In this document: piece by piece, positions 19,153-27,087 of the stretch
Layout of the letters: each line of letters begins with the position of its first letter
Numbering within the stretch: the stretch's first letter is position 1
Origin: Pseudomonas sp. A-1
Lineage (GTDB): Bacteria > Pseudomonadota > Gammaproteobacteria > Pseudomonadales > Pseudomonadaceae
Direction: 5' to 3'
DNA length: 35,441 nucleotides
NCBI RefSeq assembly: GCF_004801855.1
Contig: NZ_SSTC01000047.1
Location: forward strand, 1 to 35,441
Translations under genes and position numbers: made by a program
Notes under the pieces: model-generated
The model's database searches: none
What the model was told of the DNA's origin: nothing
Seen by the model: the letters and a program-made list of their open reading frames with translations, nothing else

Positions 19153-19176
19153 GCGGAGTCTCGGTCGATACTCCGC
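19153..19176. promoter_or_regulatory. Inverted repeat between MFS exporter and IclR regulator (possible PcaR-type box)
   Basis: GCGGAGT (19153-19159) and ACTCCGC (19170-19176) form a perfect 7-base inverted repeat with a 10-base spacer. The overlapping GGTCGATACTC (19163-19173) resembles the PcaR binding sequence I recall, GTTCGATAATCGCAC. It lies 46 bases before the IclR-type start, a position suited to autoregulation. Confidence 0.4.
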
Positions 19177-19221
19177 GCAACGCCCCAGGGAGGGGCCGGA
19201 CAACGACACCGAGAACCTGCC

Positions 19222-20070
19222 ATGAGCGAGCCTGCACCCCCCGCCAGCCCTTGCGCGCCGGCCCCGTCGCCGCCGCCGTCCGCGGCGCAGCGCATCGAGG
19301 AGCTGGGCGGCGATCCGACCTTCATGACCTCGCTGGCGCGCGGCCTGGCGGTGATCGACGCCTTCCACGAGCGCAAGCGCCAGCTGACCATCGCGCAGAT
19401 CAGCCACCGCACCGGCATCCCGCGCGCCGCGGTGCGCCGCTGCCTGCTCACCCTGGCCCGGCTCGGCTACGTCGGCAGCGACGACGGGCGCACCTACGCG
19501 CTGCTGCCCAAGGTGCTCACCCTCGGCCACGCCTACCTGTCGTCGACGCCGCTGGCGGTCAGCGCCCAGCCGTTCCTTGACCGCCTCAGCGAGCAGCTGC
19601 GCGAGGCCTGCAGCCTGGCCACCCTGGAGGGCAGCGAGGTGCTCTACCTGGCCTGCACCGCCACCGCGCAGCGCTTCCTGTCGGTGGAGATCCGCGTCGG
19701 CACCCGCCTGCCGGCCTACTGCACCTCGCTGGGCCAGGTGCTGCTCGCCGCGCTGGACGAGGCCTGCCTGGACGAGTACCTGGCCGGCGCCACCCTGGCG
19801 GCGCGCACCAGCCGCACCCTGTGCGAGCCGCAGGCGCTGCGCGAACGGCTGGCCGAGGTGCGCGCGCAGGGCTGGTGCTTCATCGACCAGGAGCTGGAGG
19901 CCGGGCTGCGCTCGATCGCCGTGCCGGTGCACGACGGCGAGGGCCGGGTGCTGGCGGCGATGAGCGTCAGCGGCCATGCCTCGCGGGTGTCCCGCGCCGA
20001 GCTGGAGGGCCGCTACCTGCCAGCCCTGCAGGCGGCCAGCCGCGAGCTGGGCGCGCAGCTGCTGCGCTGA
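19222..20070 (+). CDS. IclR-family transcriptional regulator, PcaR/PcaU/PobR subfamily
   Basis: A 282-residue regulator. After a proline-rich N-terminus of about 30 residues comes a winged-helix DNA-binding domain: FMTSLARGLAVIDAFHERKRQLTIAQISHRTGIPRAAVRRCLLTL. The linker YALLPKVLTLGHAYLSSTPL and the IclR effector domain follow (about residues 115-280, with LPAYCTSLGQVLLA and GLRSIAVPVHDGEG). The wording of these blocks matches PcaR, which senses beta-ketoadipate and controls aromatic degradation. It stands 210 bases upstream of benR on the same strand. It may regulate itself, the divergent MFS gene or a remote pca set; which one is not shown. Confidence 0.87.
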   Translation: MSEPAPPASPCAPAPSPPPSAAQRIEELGGDPTFMTSLARGLAVIDAFHERKRQLTIAQISHRTGIPRAAVRRCLLTLARLGYVGSDDGRTYALLPKVLTLGHAYLSSTPLAVSAQPFLDRLSEQLREACSLATLEGSEVLYLACTATAQRFLSVEIRVGTRLPAYCTSLGQVLLAALDEACLDEYLAGATLAARTSRTLCEPQALRERLAEVRAQGWCFIDQELEAGLRSIAVPVHDGEGRVLAAMSVSGHASRVSRAELEGRYLPALQAASRELGAQLLR

Positions 20071-20280
20071 AAAGTGGGCGATTACCGCCCGCGGCTCTGT
20101 CCGGCGCCCGGGCAATCCCTTAGTGTGCGCGCGGTCTTTGCCGGTCGTCGCGCGCGACGCCATGCGACCTCCGTGGTGGTTGTCGCCGCGGCCGGCTTGT
20201 GGATCAATGCAGAATCAAGGGCGGCCCCGTGGTCCCAACCGCCCAGCGTCACCATAAAAACTACAAGAGCACCGTGAGCC

Positions 20281-21234
20281 ATGGACTGTCGTCTGCTGAA
20301 CGAGAAGAGTCTGGTTTTCGCCCAGGCCGATCCCCATGCGGTGTCGGACTACGTCAACCAGCATGTCGGTTCCCACCGCATCTGCCTGCCGCGCAGCGGT
20401 CACCCCGAGGCGAGTCTCAACCACCGTGCCTTCGGCAGTCTGGACCTGTGCCAGATCAGCTACGGCAGCCGCGTGCAGGTCACCTCGCCGGCGCTGGAGA
20501 CCCTCTATCACCTGCAGATCCTCCTGCGCGGCCACTGCCTGTGGCGCGGGCGCGGCGAGGAGCACTACTTCACCCCCGGCGAGCTGCTGCTGATCAATCC
20601 CGACGATCCGGTCGACCTGACCTACTCGGACGACTGCGAGAAGTTCATCGTCAAGCTGCCGGCCACCTTCCTCGACAAGGCCTGCAGCGAGAACCAGTGG
20701 CACCACGGCGGCGCGGGCGTGCGCTTCACCCCGCGCCATCGCCTCGAGCAGCTCGACGGCTTCATCAACCTGCTGAGCCTGGTCTGCCAGGAGGCCGAGG
20801 CCGAGCAGAGCATCCCCCAGGTGCAGGAGCACTACGCCAAGATCATCGCCAGCAAGCTGCTCGGCCTGCCCGGCAGCAACGTCAGCCGCGAGCCGATCGC
20901 GGCCGGCTGCCCGTCGTTCGAGCGGCTGGTCGAGTTCATCGAGCGCAACCTCAAGCAGGACATCACCCTCGAGCAACTGGCCGAGCTGGCGCACATGAGC
21001 CAGCGCTCGCTGTACGCGCTGTTCGACCGCCATGCCGGCACCACGCCCAAGCACTTCATCCGCCAGCGCAAGCTGGAGCAGATCCACGCGCGGCTGAGCG
21101 ACCCGCGTGCCGCGGTGCGCAACGTCACCGAGATCGCCCTCGACTACGGCTTCCTGCACCTCGGCCGCTTCTCCGAGTGCTACAAGAGCACCTTCGGCGA
21201 GCTGCCCTCCGACACCCTGCGCCGCCGCAACTGA
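20281..21234 (+). CDS. benR: AraC/XylS-family activator of benzoate degradation
   Basis: A 317-residue regulator very like XylS and BenR along its whole length: MDCRLLNEKS, HAVSDYVNQHVGSH, YHLQILLRGHCLWRG, FTPGELLLINPDDPVDLTYSDDCEKFIVKLP. The N-terminal domain binds benzoate or methylbenzoates. The C-terminal two-HTH domain (about residues 215-315) ends with EIALDYGFLHLGRFSECYKSTFGELPSDTL. It should activate the benA promoter through the two sites at 21337-21373. Its leader carries an imperfect A-rich motif (AAAAACTACAAGAG) near the start, a likely Crc/Hfq target as described for benR. xylS is the alternative name, but the absence of meta-cleavage genes favours benR. Confidence 0.92.
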   Translation: MDCRLLNEKSLVFAQADPHAVSDYVNQHVGSHRICLPRSGHPEASLNHRAFGSLDLCQISYGSRVQVTSPALETLYHLQILLRGHCLWRGRGEEHYFTPGELLLINPDDPVDLTYSDDCEKFIVKLPATFLDKACSENQWHHGGAGVRFTPRHRLEQLDGFINLLSLVCQEAEAEQSIPQVQEHYAKIIASKLLGLPGSNVSREPIAAGCPSFERLVEFIERNLKQDITLEQLAELAHMSQRSLYALFDRHAGTTPKHFIRQRKLEQIHARLSDPRAAVRNVTEIALDYGFLHLGRFSECYKSTFGELPSDTLRRRN

Positions 21235-21336
21235 GTCCCCGTCCCGCGGCGGGTGCCTGCCCGCCGCGTCCTCCTCCCGTCCTCCTGCTGCTGCGCCGCC
21301 CTGCGCGGCCCGCCGCCGTCCGTTTCCCGCACGCCG

Positions 21337-21373
21337 TGCAGAAAGCGGATAGCGATCATGCAGAAAGCGGATA
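21337..21373 (+). promoter_or_regulatory. BenR/XylS operator: two perfect direct repeats upstream of benA
   Basis: TGCAGAAAGCGGATA occurs twice, at 21337-21351 and 21359-21373. Each fits the XylS/BenR half-site TGCA-N6-GGNTA exactly. The gap between them is 7 bases (period 22); the Pm promoter of the TOL plasmid has a 6-base gap (period 21) as I recall it. The proximal site ends 21 bases before the -10, as in Pm. Confidence 0.92.
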
Positions 21374-21394
21374 TTGCCCCGACCCGCCGGGGCT

Positions 21395-21400
21395 TAGCCT
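21395..21400 (+). promoter_or_regulatory. -10 element of the benA promoter
   Basis: TAGCCT lies 21 bases after the proximal BenR site, matching the TAGGCT element and spacing recalled for the Pm promoter. No consensus -35 is present, as expected for an activator-dependent promoter. GCCCCG and CGGGGC form an inverted repeat in the spacer (21376-21393). Transcription should begin near 21407. Confidence 0.7.
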
Positions 21401-21414
21401 GCACTCCACAGTAC

Positions 21415-21430
21415 AAAAACAACAACGGAG
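21415..21430 (+). promoter_or_regulatory. Hfq/Crc-type A-rich motif and ribosome-binding site of benA
   Basis: AAAAACAACAA (21415-21425) fits the catabolite-activity motif AANAANAA. It directly abuts the GGAG ribosome-binding site (21427-21430) of benA (ATG at 21440). Crc with Hfq bound here would block translation when preferred carbon sources are present. Confidence 0.7.
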
Positions 21431-21439
21431 AGCGCAGAC

Positions 21440-22804
21440 ATGTCCGTGGGACCCGAGTACCTGAATTCCCTGCTGGAAGAAGACCAGGAAAAGGGCATCT
21501 ACCGCTGCAAGCGGGAGATGTTCACCGATCCGGTGCTGTTCGAGATGGAGATGAAGCACATCTTCGAAGGCAACTGGATCTACCTGGCGCACGAGAGCCA
21601 GATTCCCGAGAAGAACGACTACTACACCGTGACCATGGGCCGTCAGCCCGTGTTCATCGCCCGCAACCGCGCCGGCGAACTCAACGCCTTCATCAACGCC
21701 TGCAGCCACCGCGGCGCCACCCTGTGCCGCTTCAAGAGCGGCAACAAGGCCACCTACACCTGCCCGTTCCACGGCTGGACCTTCGACACCAACGGCAAGC
21801 TGCTCAAGGTCAAGGATCCGATCGAGGCCGGCTACCCGGACAGCTTCAACTGCAGCGGCTCCCACGACCTGAAGAAGATCGCCCGCTTCGAGTCGTACCG
21901 CGGTTTCCTGTTCGGCAGCCTGAACGCCGACGTGGTGCCGCTGGTCGAGCACCTCGGCGAGTCGGCGAAGATCATCGACATGATCGTCGACCAGTCGCCG
22001 GAAGGCCTGGAAGTGCTGCGTGGCTCGAGCACCTACGTGTTCGAGGGCAACTGGAAGCTGCAGGCCGAGAACGGCGCCGACGGCTACCACGTCACCGCCA
22101 CCCACTGGAACTACGCGGCCACCCAGGGCAACCGCAAGGAAAAGGATGCCGGCGACGACATCCGCGCCATGAGCGCCGGCGGCTGGGCCAAGAAGGGCGG
22201 CGGCTTCTACTCCTTCGAGAATGGCCACCTGCTGCTGTGGACCCGCTGGGACAACCCGGAAGACCGTCCGCTGTACGAGCGCCGCGAGCAGCTGGCCGCG
22301 GACGTCGGCCAGGCCCGCGCCGACTGGATGATCCAGAACTCGCGCAACCTGTGCCTGTACCCGAACCTGTACCTGATGGACCAGTTCAGCTCGCAGCTGC
22401 GCATCGCCCGGCCGATCGCCGTCGACAAGACCGAAGTCACCATCTACTGCATCGCGCCCAAGGGCGAGAGCGCCGAGGCCCGCGCCCACCGCATCCGCCA
22501 GTACGAGGACTTTTTCAACGTCAGCGGCATGGCCACCCCGGACGACCTCGAGGAATTCCGCGCCTGCCAGGAAGGCTTCAACGGCCGCGCCGCGCCGTGG
22601 AACGACATGTCCCGCGGGGCCAAGCACTGGATCGAGGGCGCCGACGAGGCCGCCAGGGAAATCCAGCTCAAGCCGCTGCTCAGCGGTGCGCGCGCCGAGG
22701 ACGAAGGCCTGTTCGTGGTCCAGCACCGTCACTGGCTGGCCACCATGCAGAAAGCCGTCGAACAAGAACAACAGAACCTGATCCACGTGGAGGCCGGGCA
22801 ATGA
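21440..22804 (+). CDS. benA: Benzoate/toluate 1,2-dioxygenase, large (alpha) subunit
   Basis: A 454-residue Rieske non-haem iron oxygenase. The Rieske cluster ligands are C88, H90 (CSHRG) and C108, H111 (CPFHGW). The mononuclear iron site includes H217 and H222, with bridging D214, in [15 protein letters not shown]. With BenB it forms the terminal oxygenase, adding O2 to benzoate to give the 1,2-cis-diol. The sequence is close to both BenA and XylX, so methylbenzoates may also be substrates. Its TGA overlaps the benB start (22801-22804). Expression is expected from the BenR-dependent promoter directly upstream. Confidence 0.94.
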   Translation: MSVGPEYLNSLLEEDQEKGIYRCKREMFTDPVLFEMEMKHIFEGNWIYLAHESQIPEKNDYYTVTMGRQPVFIARNRAGELNAFINACSHRGATLCRFKSGNKATYTCPFHGWTFDTNGKLLKVKDPIEAGYPDSFNCSGSHDLKKIARFESYRGFLFGSLNADVVPLVEHLGESAKIIDMIVDQSPEGLEVLRGSSTYVFEGNWKLQAENGADGYHVTATHWNYAATQGNRKEKDAGDDIRAMSAGGWAKKGGGFYSFENGHLLLWTRWDNPEDRPLYERREQLAADVGQARADWMIQNSRNLCLYPNLYLMDQFSSQLRIARPIAVDKTEVTIYCIAPKGESAEARAHRIRQYEDFFNVSGMATPDDLEEFRACQEGFNGRAAPWNDMSRGAKHWIEGADEAAREIQLKPLLSGARAEDEGLFVVQHRHWLATMQKAVEQEQQNLIHVEAGQ

Positions 22805-23289
22805 GCATCTCCTACGAAGCCGTACGCGATTTCCTCTACCAGGAAGCCCGCTTCCTCGACGACAAGGACTGGGACAGCTGGCTCGAGCTGTACGCCGAGG
22901 ACGCCAGCTTCTGGGTGCCGGCCTGGGACGACAACGACCAGCTGACCGAGGATCCGCAGAAGGAAATCTCGCTGATCTGGTACGGCCGCCGCGCCGGCCT
23001 GGAAGACCGCATCTTCCGCATCCGTACCGAGCGTTCCAGCGCGAGCATCCCGGACACCCGCACCTCGCACAACATCAACAACATCGAGATCGTCGAGCAG
23101 GGCGAGGGCTACTGCAAGGTGCGCTTCAACTGGCACACCCTGAGCTTCCGCTACAAGACCGTGGACCAGTACTACGGCACCAGTTTCTACACCCTCGACA
23201 CCCGCGGCCCGAACCCGCTGGTCAAGGAGAAGAAGGTGGTGCTGAAGAACGACTACGTCCGCCACGTGATGGACATCTACCACATCTAA
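22801..23289 (+). CDS. benB: Benzoate/toluate 1,2-dioxygenase, small (beta) subunit
   Basis: A 162-residue protein of the ring-hydroxylating dioxygenase beta family: [38 protein letters not shown], with [28 protein letters not shown] later. It has the usual cystatin-like fold and length, and stabilises the alpha3-beta3 oxygenase without a catalytic centre of its own. Its ATG overlaps the benA stop, indicating translational coupling. An A-rich stretch (AACAAGAACAACAGAA, 22761-22776), coding the end of BenA, lies 25 bases upstream. Confidence 0.94.
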   Translation: MSISYEAVRDFLYQEARFLDDKDWDSWLELYAEDASFWVPAWDDNDQLTEDPQKEISLIWYGRRAGLEDRIFRIRTERSSASIPDTRTSHNINNIEIVEQGEGYCKVRFNWHTLSFRYKTVDQYYGTSFYTLDTRGPNPLVKEKKVVLKNDYVRHVMDIYHI

Positions 23290-23299
23290 GGAGAAGCGC

Positions 23300-23321
23300 G
23301 CGGGCCGCCCTCGCGGCCCGC
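23300..23321 (+). other. Hairpin between benB and benC
   Basis: A perfect 9-base stem, GCGGGCCGC with GCGGCCCGC, has a 4-base loop, starting 10 bases after the benB stop. No T-run follows, so it is more likely an RNA-stability element than a terminator. Confidence 0.6.
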
Positions 23322-23393
23322 AGCGCTCGGCAGCAACCTGCGTGCGCGCACGGCCGAGGCCGGCGCGGAATACCGCTCCAAGCGAGGTGCAGC

Positions 23394-24404
23394 ATGTCGC
23401 ACAAGATCGCACTGAATTTCGAAGACGGGGTCACCCGCTTCATCGACGCCAACGCCAGCGAAACCGTGGCCGACGCCGCCTACCGCCAGGGCATCAACAT
23501 TCCGCTGGACTGCCGGGTCGGCGCCTGCGGCGCCTGCAAGTGCCAGGTCGAGTCCGGCAAGTACGAACTCGGCGAGGACTTCATCGACGACGCCCTCAGC
23601 GCCGAGGAGGCCGCCCAGGGCCTGGCGCTGACCTGCCAGATGCGCGCGCAGAGCGACTGCGTGGTGCGCGTGCCGATGTCCTCCAGCGCCTGCCGCATCA
23701 AGCAGGGCAGCTTCCGCGCGGCGATCCGCGAGGTGCGTGCGCTGTCCGACAGCACCCTCAGCCTGACCGTCGAGGGCGACGAGCTGGGCAAGCTGGCGTT
23801 CCTGCCCGGCCAGTACGTCAACCTGCAGGTGCCGGGCAGCGAGCAGACCCGCGCCTACTCGTTCAGCTCGATGCCGCAGGACGGCAAGGTGTCGTTCCTG
23901 ATCCGCAACGTGCCGGGCGGGCTGATGAGCGGCTACCTCACCGGCGCGGCCAAGGCCGGCGACCTGATGACCATGACCGGTCCGCTGGGCAGCTTCTATC
24001 TGCGCGAGGTACAGCGTCCGCTGCTGCTGCTGGCCGGCGGCACCGGCCTGGCGCCGTTCCTGGCCATGCTCGAGAAGCTCGAGGCCGCTGCCAGCGAGCA
24101 GCCGGTGCACCTGATCTACGGCGTCACCAACGACTTCGACCTGGTCGAGCTGGACAAGCTGGAGGCCTTCGCCCGACGCCTGCCCAACTTCACCTACGGC
24201 GCCTGCGTGGCCAGTCCGGACAGCGCGTACCCCAACAAGGGCTACGTGACCCAGCACATCGCGCCGGGCCAGCTGAACGACGGCGACGTCGACATCTACC
24301 TCTGCGGTCCGCCGCCGATGGTCGAGGCGGTCAACCAGGATCTGCGCCAGCGCGGAATCCAGCCGGCGAACTTCTACTACGAGAAGTTCGCGGCCAGTGC
24401 CTGA
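23394..24404 (+). CDS. benC: Benzoate/toluate 1,2-dioxygenase electron-transfer reductase
   Basis: A 336-residue three-domain reductase. A plant-type [2Fe-2S] ferredoxin domain (C40, C45, C48, C81 in DCRVGACGACKC and LTCQ) is followed by an FAD-binding domain (RAYSFSSMP, about residues 150-155) and an NADH-binding domain (LLLAGGTGLAPFLAML; CGPPPMVEAV; C-terminal FYYEKF). It passes electrons from NADH to the BenAB oxygenase. GAGG lies 6 bases before the ATG. It is separated from benB by 104 bases that contain a hairpin. Confidence 0.95.
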   Translation: MSHKIALNFEDGVTRFIDANASETVADAAYRQGINIPLDCRVGACGACKCQVESGKYELGEDFIDDALSAEEAAQGLALTCQMRAQSDCVVRVPMSSSACRIKQGSFRAAIREVRALSDSTLSLTVEGDELGKLAFLPGQYVNLQVPGSEQTRAYSFSSMPQDGKVSFLIRNVPGGLMSGYLTGAAKAGDLMTMTGPLGSFYLREVQRPLLLLAGGTGLAPFLAMLEKLEAAASEQPVHLIYGVTNDFDLVELDKLEAFARRLPNFTYGACVASPDSAYPNKGYVTQHIAPGQLNDGDVDIYLCGPPPMVEAVNQDLRQRGIQPANFYYEKFAASA

Positions 24405-24415
24405 CAGTCCCTTGG

Positions 24416-24451
24416 GCCCGTGGTCCGGCCGAGCCGCACGGGCTATTTTTT
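24416..24451 (+). terminator. Terminator-like hairpin between benC and benD (possible attenuator)
   Basis: GCCCGTG (24416-24422) pairs with CACGGGC (24437-24443). Inside, CGGC pairs with GCCG, and the stem is followed by TATTTTTTT. This has all parts of an intrinsic terminator, yet it lies inside the benABCD operon, 12 bases after benC and 17 before benD. It may reduce benD transcription relative to benABC. Confidence 0.7.
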
Positions 24452-24467
24452 TCACGGATGCCATGCC

Positions 24468-25247
24468 ATGCACACGAAACGATTTGAACAGAAGGTGGCG
24501 GTGATCACCGGCGTCGCCCAGGGCATCGGTCGCCGGGTGGCCGAGCGGATGGCCGCCGAAGGCGGCCGCCTGCTGCTGGTCGACCGCTCCGAACTGGTCC
24601 ACGAACTGGCCGACGAACTGGGGGGCAGCGCCGAGGTGCTGACCCTCACCGCCGACCTCGAGCAGGCCGCCGACTGCCGGCGGGTGATGGCCGCCGCGGT
24701 GGAGCGCTTCGGTCGCCTCGACATCCTCATCAACAACGTCGGCGGCACCATCTGGGCCAAGCCGTTCGAGCACTACCAGGAGCACGAGATCGAGGCCGAA
24801 GTGCGCCGCTCGCTGTTCCCCACCCTGTGGTGCTGCCACGCGGCGCTGCCGCAGATGCTCGAGCAGGGCAGCGGCGCCATCGTCAACGTCTCCTCGGTGG
24901 CCACCCGTGGCGTCAACCGGGTGCCCTACGGCGCGGCCAAGGGCGGCGTCAACGCGCTGACCGCCTGCCTGGCCTTCGAGAACGCCGAGCGCGGCATCCG
25001 CGTCAACGCCACCGCGCCGGGCGGCACCGAGGCGCCGCCGCGGCGCATCCCGCGCAACGCCGCCGAGCAGAGCGAGCAGGAGAAGGTCTGGTACCAGCAG
25101 ATCGTCGACCAGACCATCGACAGCAGCCTGATGAAGCGCTACGGCAGCATCGACGAGCAGGCCGCGGCGATCCTGTTCCTCGCCTCCGACGAGGCCTCCT
25201 ACATCACCGGCGTGACCCTGCCGGTCGGTGGTGGCGACCTCGGCTGA
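24468..25247 (+). CDS. benD: 1,6-dihydroxycyclohexa-2,4-diene-1-carboxylate (benzoate cis-diol) dehydrogenase
   Basis: A 259-residue short-chain dehydrogenase. The NAD-binding motif is TGVAQGIG (residues 14-21), the structural motif is NNVGG, and the catalytic tyrosine and lysine lie in VPYGAAKGG. It oxidises the cis-diol made by BenABC, with loss of CO2, to catechol (or methylcatechol). The start MHTKRFEQKVAVITG is chosen by homology with BenD/XylL; a longer in-frame start at 24420 would lie inside the upstream hairpin. No strong ribosome-binding site is visible. Confidence 0.93.
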   Translation: MHTKRFEQKVAVITGVAQGIGRRVAERMAAEGGRLLLVDRSELVHELADELGGSAEVLTLTADLEQAADCRRVMAAAVERFGRLDILINNVGGTIWAKPFEHYQEHEIEAEVRRSLFPTLWCCHAALPQMLEQGSGAIVNVSSVATRGVNRVPYGAAKGGVNALTACLAFENAERGIRVNATAPGGTEAPPRRIPRNAAEQSEQEKVWYQQIVDQTIDSSLMKRYGSIDEQAAAILFLASDEASYITGVTLPVGGGDLG

Positions 25248-25263
25248 TCGCGATCCTCCCCCC

Positions 25264-25294
25264 ACCCGCTGCGGCCGCCCGCAGCGGGTTTTTT
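25264..25294 (+). terminator. Terminator after benD
   Basis: An 11-base perfect stem, ACCCGCTGCGG with CCGCAGCGGGT, has a 4-base loop and is followed by TTTTTT. It starts 16 bases after the benD stop. benK begins only 32 bases further on, so benK expression depends on read-through or a very short promoter region. Confidence 0.88.
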
Positions 25295-25304
25295 CCGTGC
25301 TGCA

Positions 25305-25316
25305 AATAAGAACAAG
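25305..25316 (+). promoter_or_regulatory. Hfq/Crc-type A-rich motif before benK
   Basis: AATAAGAACAAG is a perfect AANAANAA series, located 10-21 bases before the benK ATG, over or beside its weak AAGAGAA ribosome-binding site. It suggests carbon catabolite repression of the transporter. Confidence 0.6.
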
Positions 25317-25325
25317 AGAAAAGCC

Positions 25326-26660
25326 ATGAAAAAGATCGACGTCCACCAGATCATCGACAACGCGCCCTTCACCCGCTTCCACTGGATGGTGATGTGCCTG
25401 TGCGCCCTGCTGCTCATCTTCGACGGCTACGACCTGTTCATCTACGGTGTGGTGCTGCCGGTGCTGATGAAGGAGTGGGGGCTGACCCCGCTGCAGGCCG
25501 GCGCACTGGGCAGCTACGCGCTGTTCGGCATGATGTTCGGCGCCCTGGCCTTCGGCACCCTGGCCGACAAGATCGGCCGCAAGAAGGGCATCGCCATCTG
25601 CTTCGTGCTGTTCAGCGGCGCCACCGTGCTCAACGGCTTCGCCAGCGGACCGACCGAGTTCGGCATCCTGCGCTTCGTCGCCGGCCTCGGCTGCGGCGGG
25701 CTGATGCCCAACGCGGTGGCGCTGATGAACGAGTACGCGCCCAAGCGCCTGCGCAGCACCCTGGTCGCCATCATGTTCAGCGGCTATGCGGTGGGCGGCA
25801 TGCTCTCCGCCGGCATCGGCATCTACATGCTGCCGGCCTTCGGCTGGCAGGCGATGTTCTTCGCCGCCGCCGTGCCGCTGCTGCTGCTGCCGGTGATCAT
25901 GCTGTTCCTGCCCGAGTCGGTCGGCTTCCTGGTGCGCCAGGGCCGCAGCGCCGAAGCCCGCGCGCTGCTCGAGCGCGTCGATCCGGCGCGCAAGCTGCAA
26001 GGCGACGACGTGCTGGAAATGACCGACGTCAAGGGCAAGGGCGTCGCCGCGCTGGAGCTGTTCCGCGAGGGCCGCGCGGTGCGCACCCTGTCGATCTGGG
26101 TGGCGTTCTTCTGCTGCCTGCTGATGGTCTACGCGCTGAGCTCCTGGCTGCCCAAGCTGATGGCCAACGCCGGCTACAGCCTGGGCTCGAGCCTGTCGTT
26201 CCTGGTCGCGCTCAACTGCGGCTCGGTGTTCGGCGCCATCTTCGGCGGCTGGCTGGGCGACCGCATGAACCTGCCGCGCGTGCTGATCGCCTTCTTCGTG
26301 ATCGCCGCGGTGTCGATCAGCCTGCTCGGCTTCAAGAGCCCGACGCCGGTGCTCTACGGGCTGATCGCCGTGGCCGGCGCCACCACCATCGGCACGCAGA
26401 TCCTGCTCTACGCCCTGGCCGCGCAGTTCTATGGCCTGTCGATCCGCTCCACCGGCCTCGGCTGGGCCTCGGGCATCGGCCGCAACGGCGCCATCGTCGG
26501 CCCGCTGCTGGGCGGCGCGCTGCTCGGCATCAACCTGCCGCTGCAGCTCAACTTCATGGCCTTCGCCATCCCCGGCGCCATCGCCGCGATCGCCATGGTG
26601 GTCTTCTCCCTCGCTGGCCGCGAGCCGGCGGCGGCGCGCCTGGCCGATCCGGCCGTCTGA
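25326..26660 (+). CDS. benK: Benzoate MFS transporter BenK (aromatic acid:H+ symporter)
   Basis: A 444-residue, 12-helix MFS protein of the aromatic acid:H+ symporter family. It begins MKKIDVHQIIDNAPFTRFHW. Helix 1 has FDGYDLFIYG with the acidic residues essential for aromatic acid uptake. Loop 2-3 carries GTLADKIGRKKG, and helix 5 is followed by FLPESVGFLVRQGR. The N-terminal third is close to BenK of P. putida as I recall it; PcaK is a related alternative. It imports benzoate across the inner membrane. It follows benD beyond a terminator. Confidence 0.9.
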   Translation: MKKIDVHQIIDNAPFTRFHWMVMCLCALLLIFDGYDLFIYGVVLPVLMKEWGLTPLQAGALGSYALFGMMFGALAFGTLADKIGRKKGIAICFVLFSGATVLNGFASGPTEFGILRFVAGLGCGGLMPNAVALMNEYAPKRLRSTLVAIMFSGYAVGGMLSAGIGIYMLPAFGWQAMFFAAAVPLLLLPVIMLFLPESVGFLVRQGRSAEARALLERVDPARKLQGDDVLEMTDVKGKGVAALELFREGRAVRTLSIWVAFFCCLLMVYALSSWLPKLMANAGYSLGSSLSFLVALNCGSVFGAIFGGWLGDRMNLPRVLIAFFVIAAVSISLLGFKSPTPVLYGLIAVAGATTIGTQILLYALAAQFYGLSIRSTGLGWASGIGRNGAIVGPLLGGALLGINLPLQLNFMAFAIPGAIAAIAMVVFSLAGREPAAARLADPAV

Positions 26661-26753
26661 CCGGCAGTGCCGGGTGGCGCGATCCGCGCCGCCCGGCCGC
26701 TGGCCGGACAGGACGGGAGACGACGCGCAACCGCGGATACCTGTCGTGGAGTG

Positions 26754-26777
26754 CTTTCCGGGCAATTGCCCGGAAAG
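26754..26777. promoter_or_regulatory. Perfect 24-base palindrome downstream of benK
   Basis: CTTTCCGGGCAA is followed immediately by its exact reverse complement. It lies 94 bases after benK and about 310 before the porin. With only ATTTCTG following, it is either a weak terminator for benK or an operator. The 427-base gap 26661-27087 holds this, a second palindrome (26841-26857) and AT-rich sequence, but no gene. Confidence 0.55.
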
Positions 26778-26840
26778 GATTTCTGCTGCCCGTATTCCGC
26801 GCGTCAGTTTTCAATTCGCTATTTCCCGGTAGTTGGCAAG

Positions 26841-26857
26841 TGTGCGATTAGCGCACA
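26841..26857. promoter_or_regulatory. Operator-like palindrome TGTGCG-N5-CGCACA upstream of the porin
   Basis: Six-base perfect arms surround a 5-base centre in the AT-richer part of the benK-porin gap. A very similar element with the same spacing lies at 34610-34632 between dctP and the acylase gene, suggesting one regulator for both. The regulator is not identified. Confidence 0.4.
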
Positions 26858-27066
26858 GATAAGTCGCAGCGATGTTGTGTTATTCGGGAAAAGATAGAAG
26901 ATTGATCGCAAGTTGTTGCGCGTTATCTTCAGGGTGGCGCGGCATTGATTGTCCGCGAGTTGTCGATTCGGAAATGGCTTGAACAAGGTCTTTTCGGCAT
27001 TGCGCCGAAGTGGCATCGCCTGTCCGGTCGTTGCGTGGCGGCGGTGTTTACCGGCAATAGAATCCC

Positions 27067-27080
27067 AATAATAAAAAGAG
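27067..27080 (+). promoter_or_regulatory. Hfq/Crc-type A-rich motif before the porin gene
   Basis: AATAATAAAAAGAG matches AANAANAA and runs into the AGAGTGAG ribosome-binding region, 8 bases before the porin ATG at 27088. Confidence 0.6.
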
Positions 27081-27087
27081 TGAGCAC

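Noticed and set aside
20208-20220. A third BenR half-site (TGCAGAATCAAGG) upstream of benR
   Set aside because: It shares only TGCAGAA with the true sites; the GGNTA part is absent.
23286-26765. A 1159-codon open frame on the minus strand across benC, benD and benK
   Set aside because: It runs antisense through three well-identified genes and two terminators, with biased low-complexity composition.
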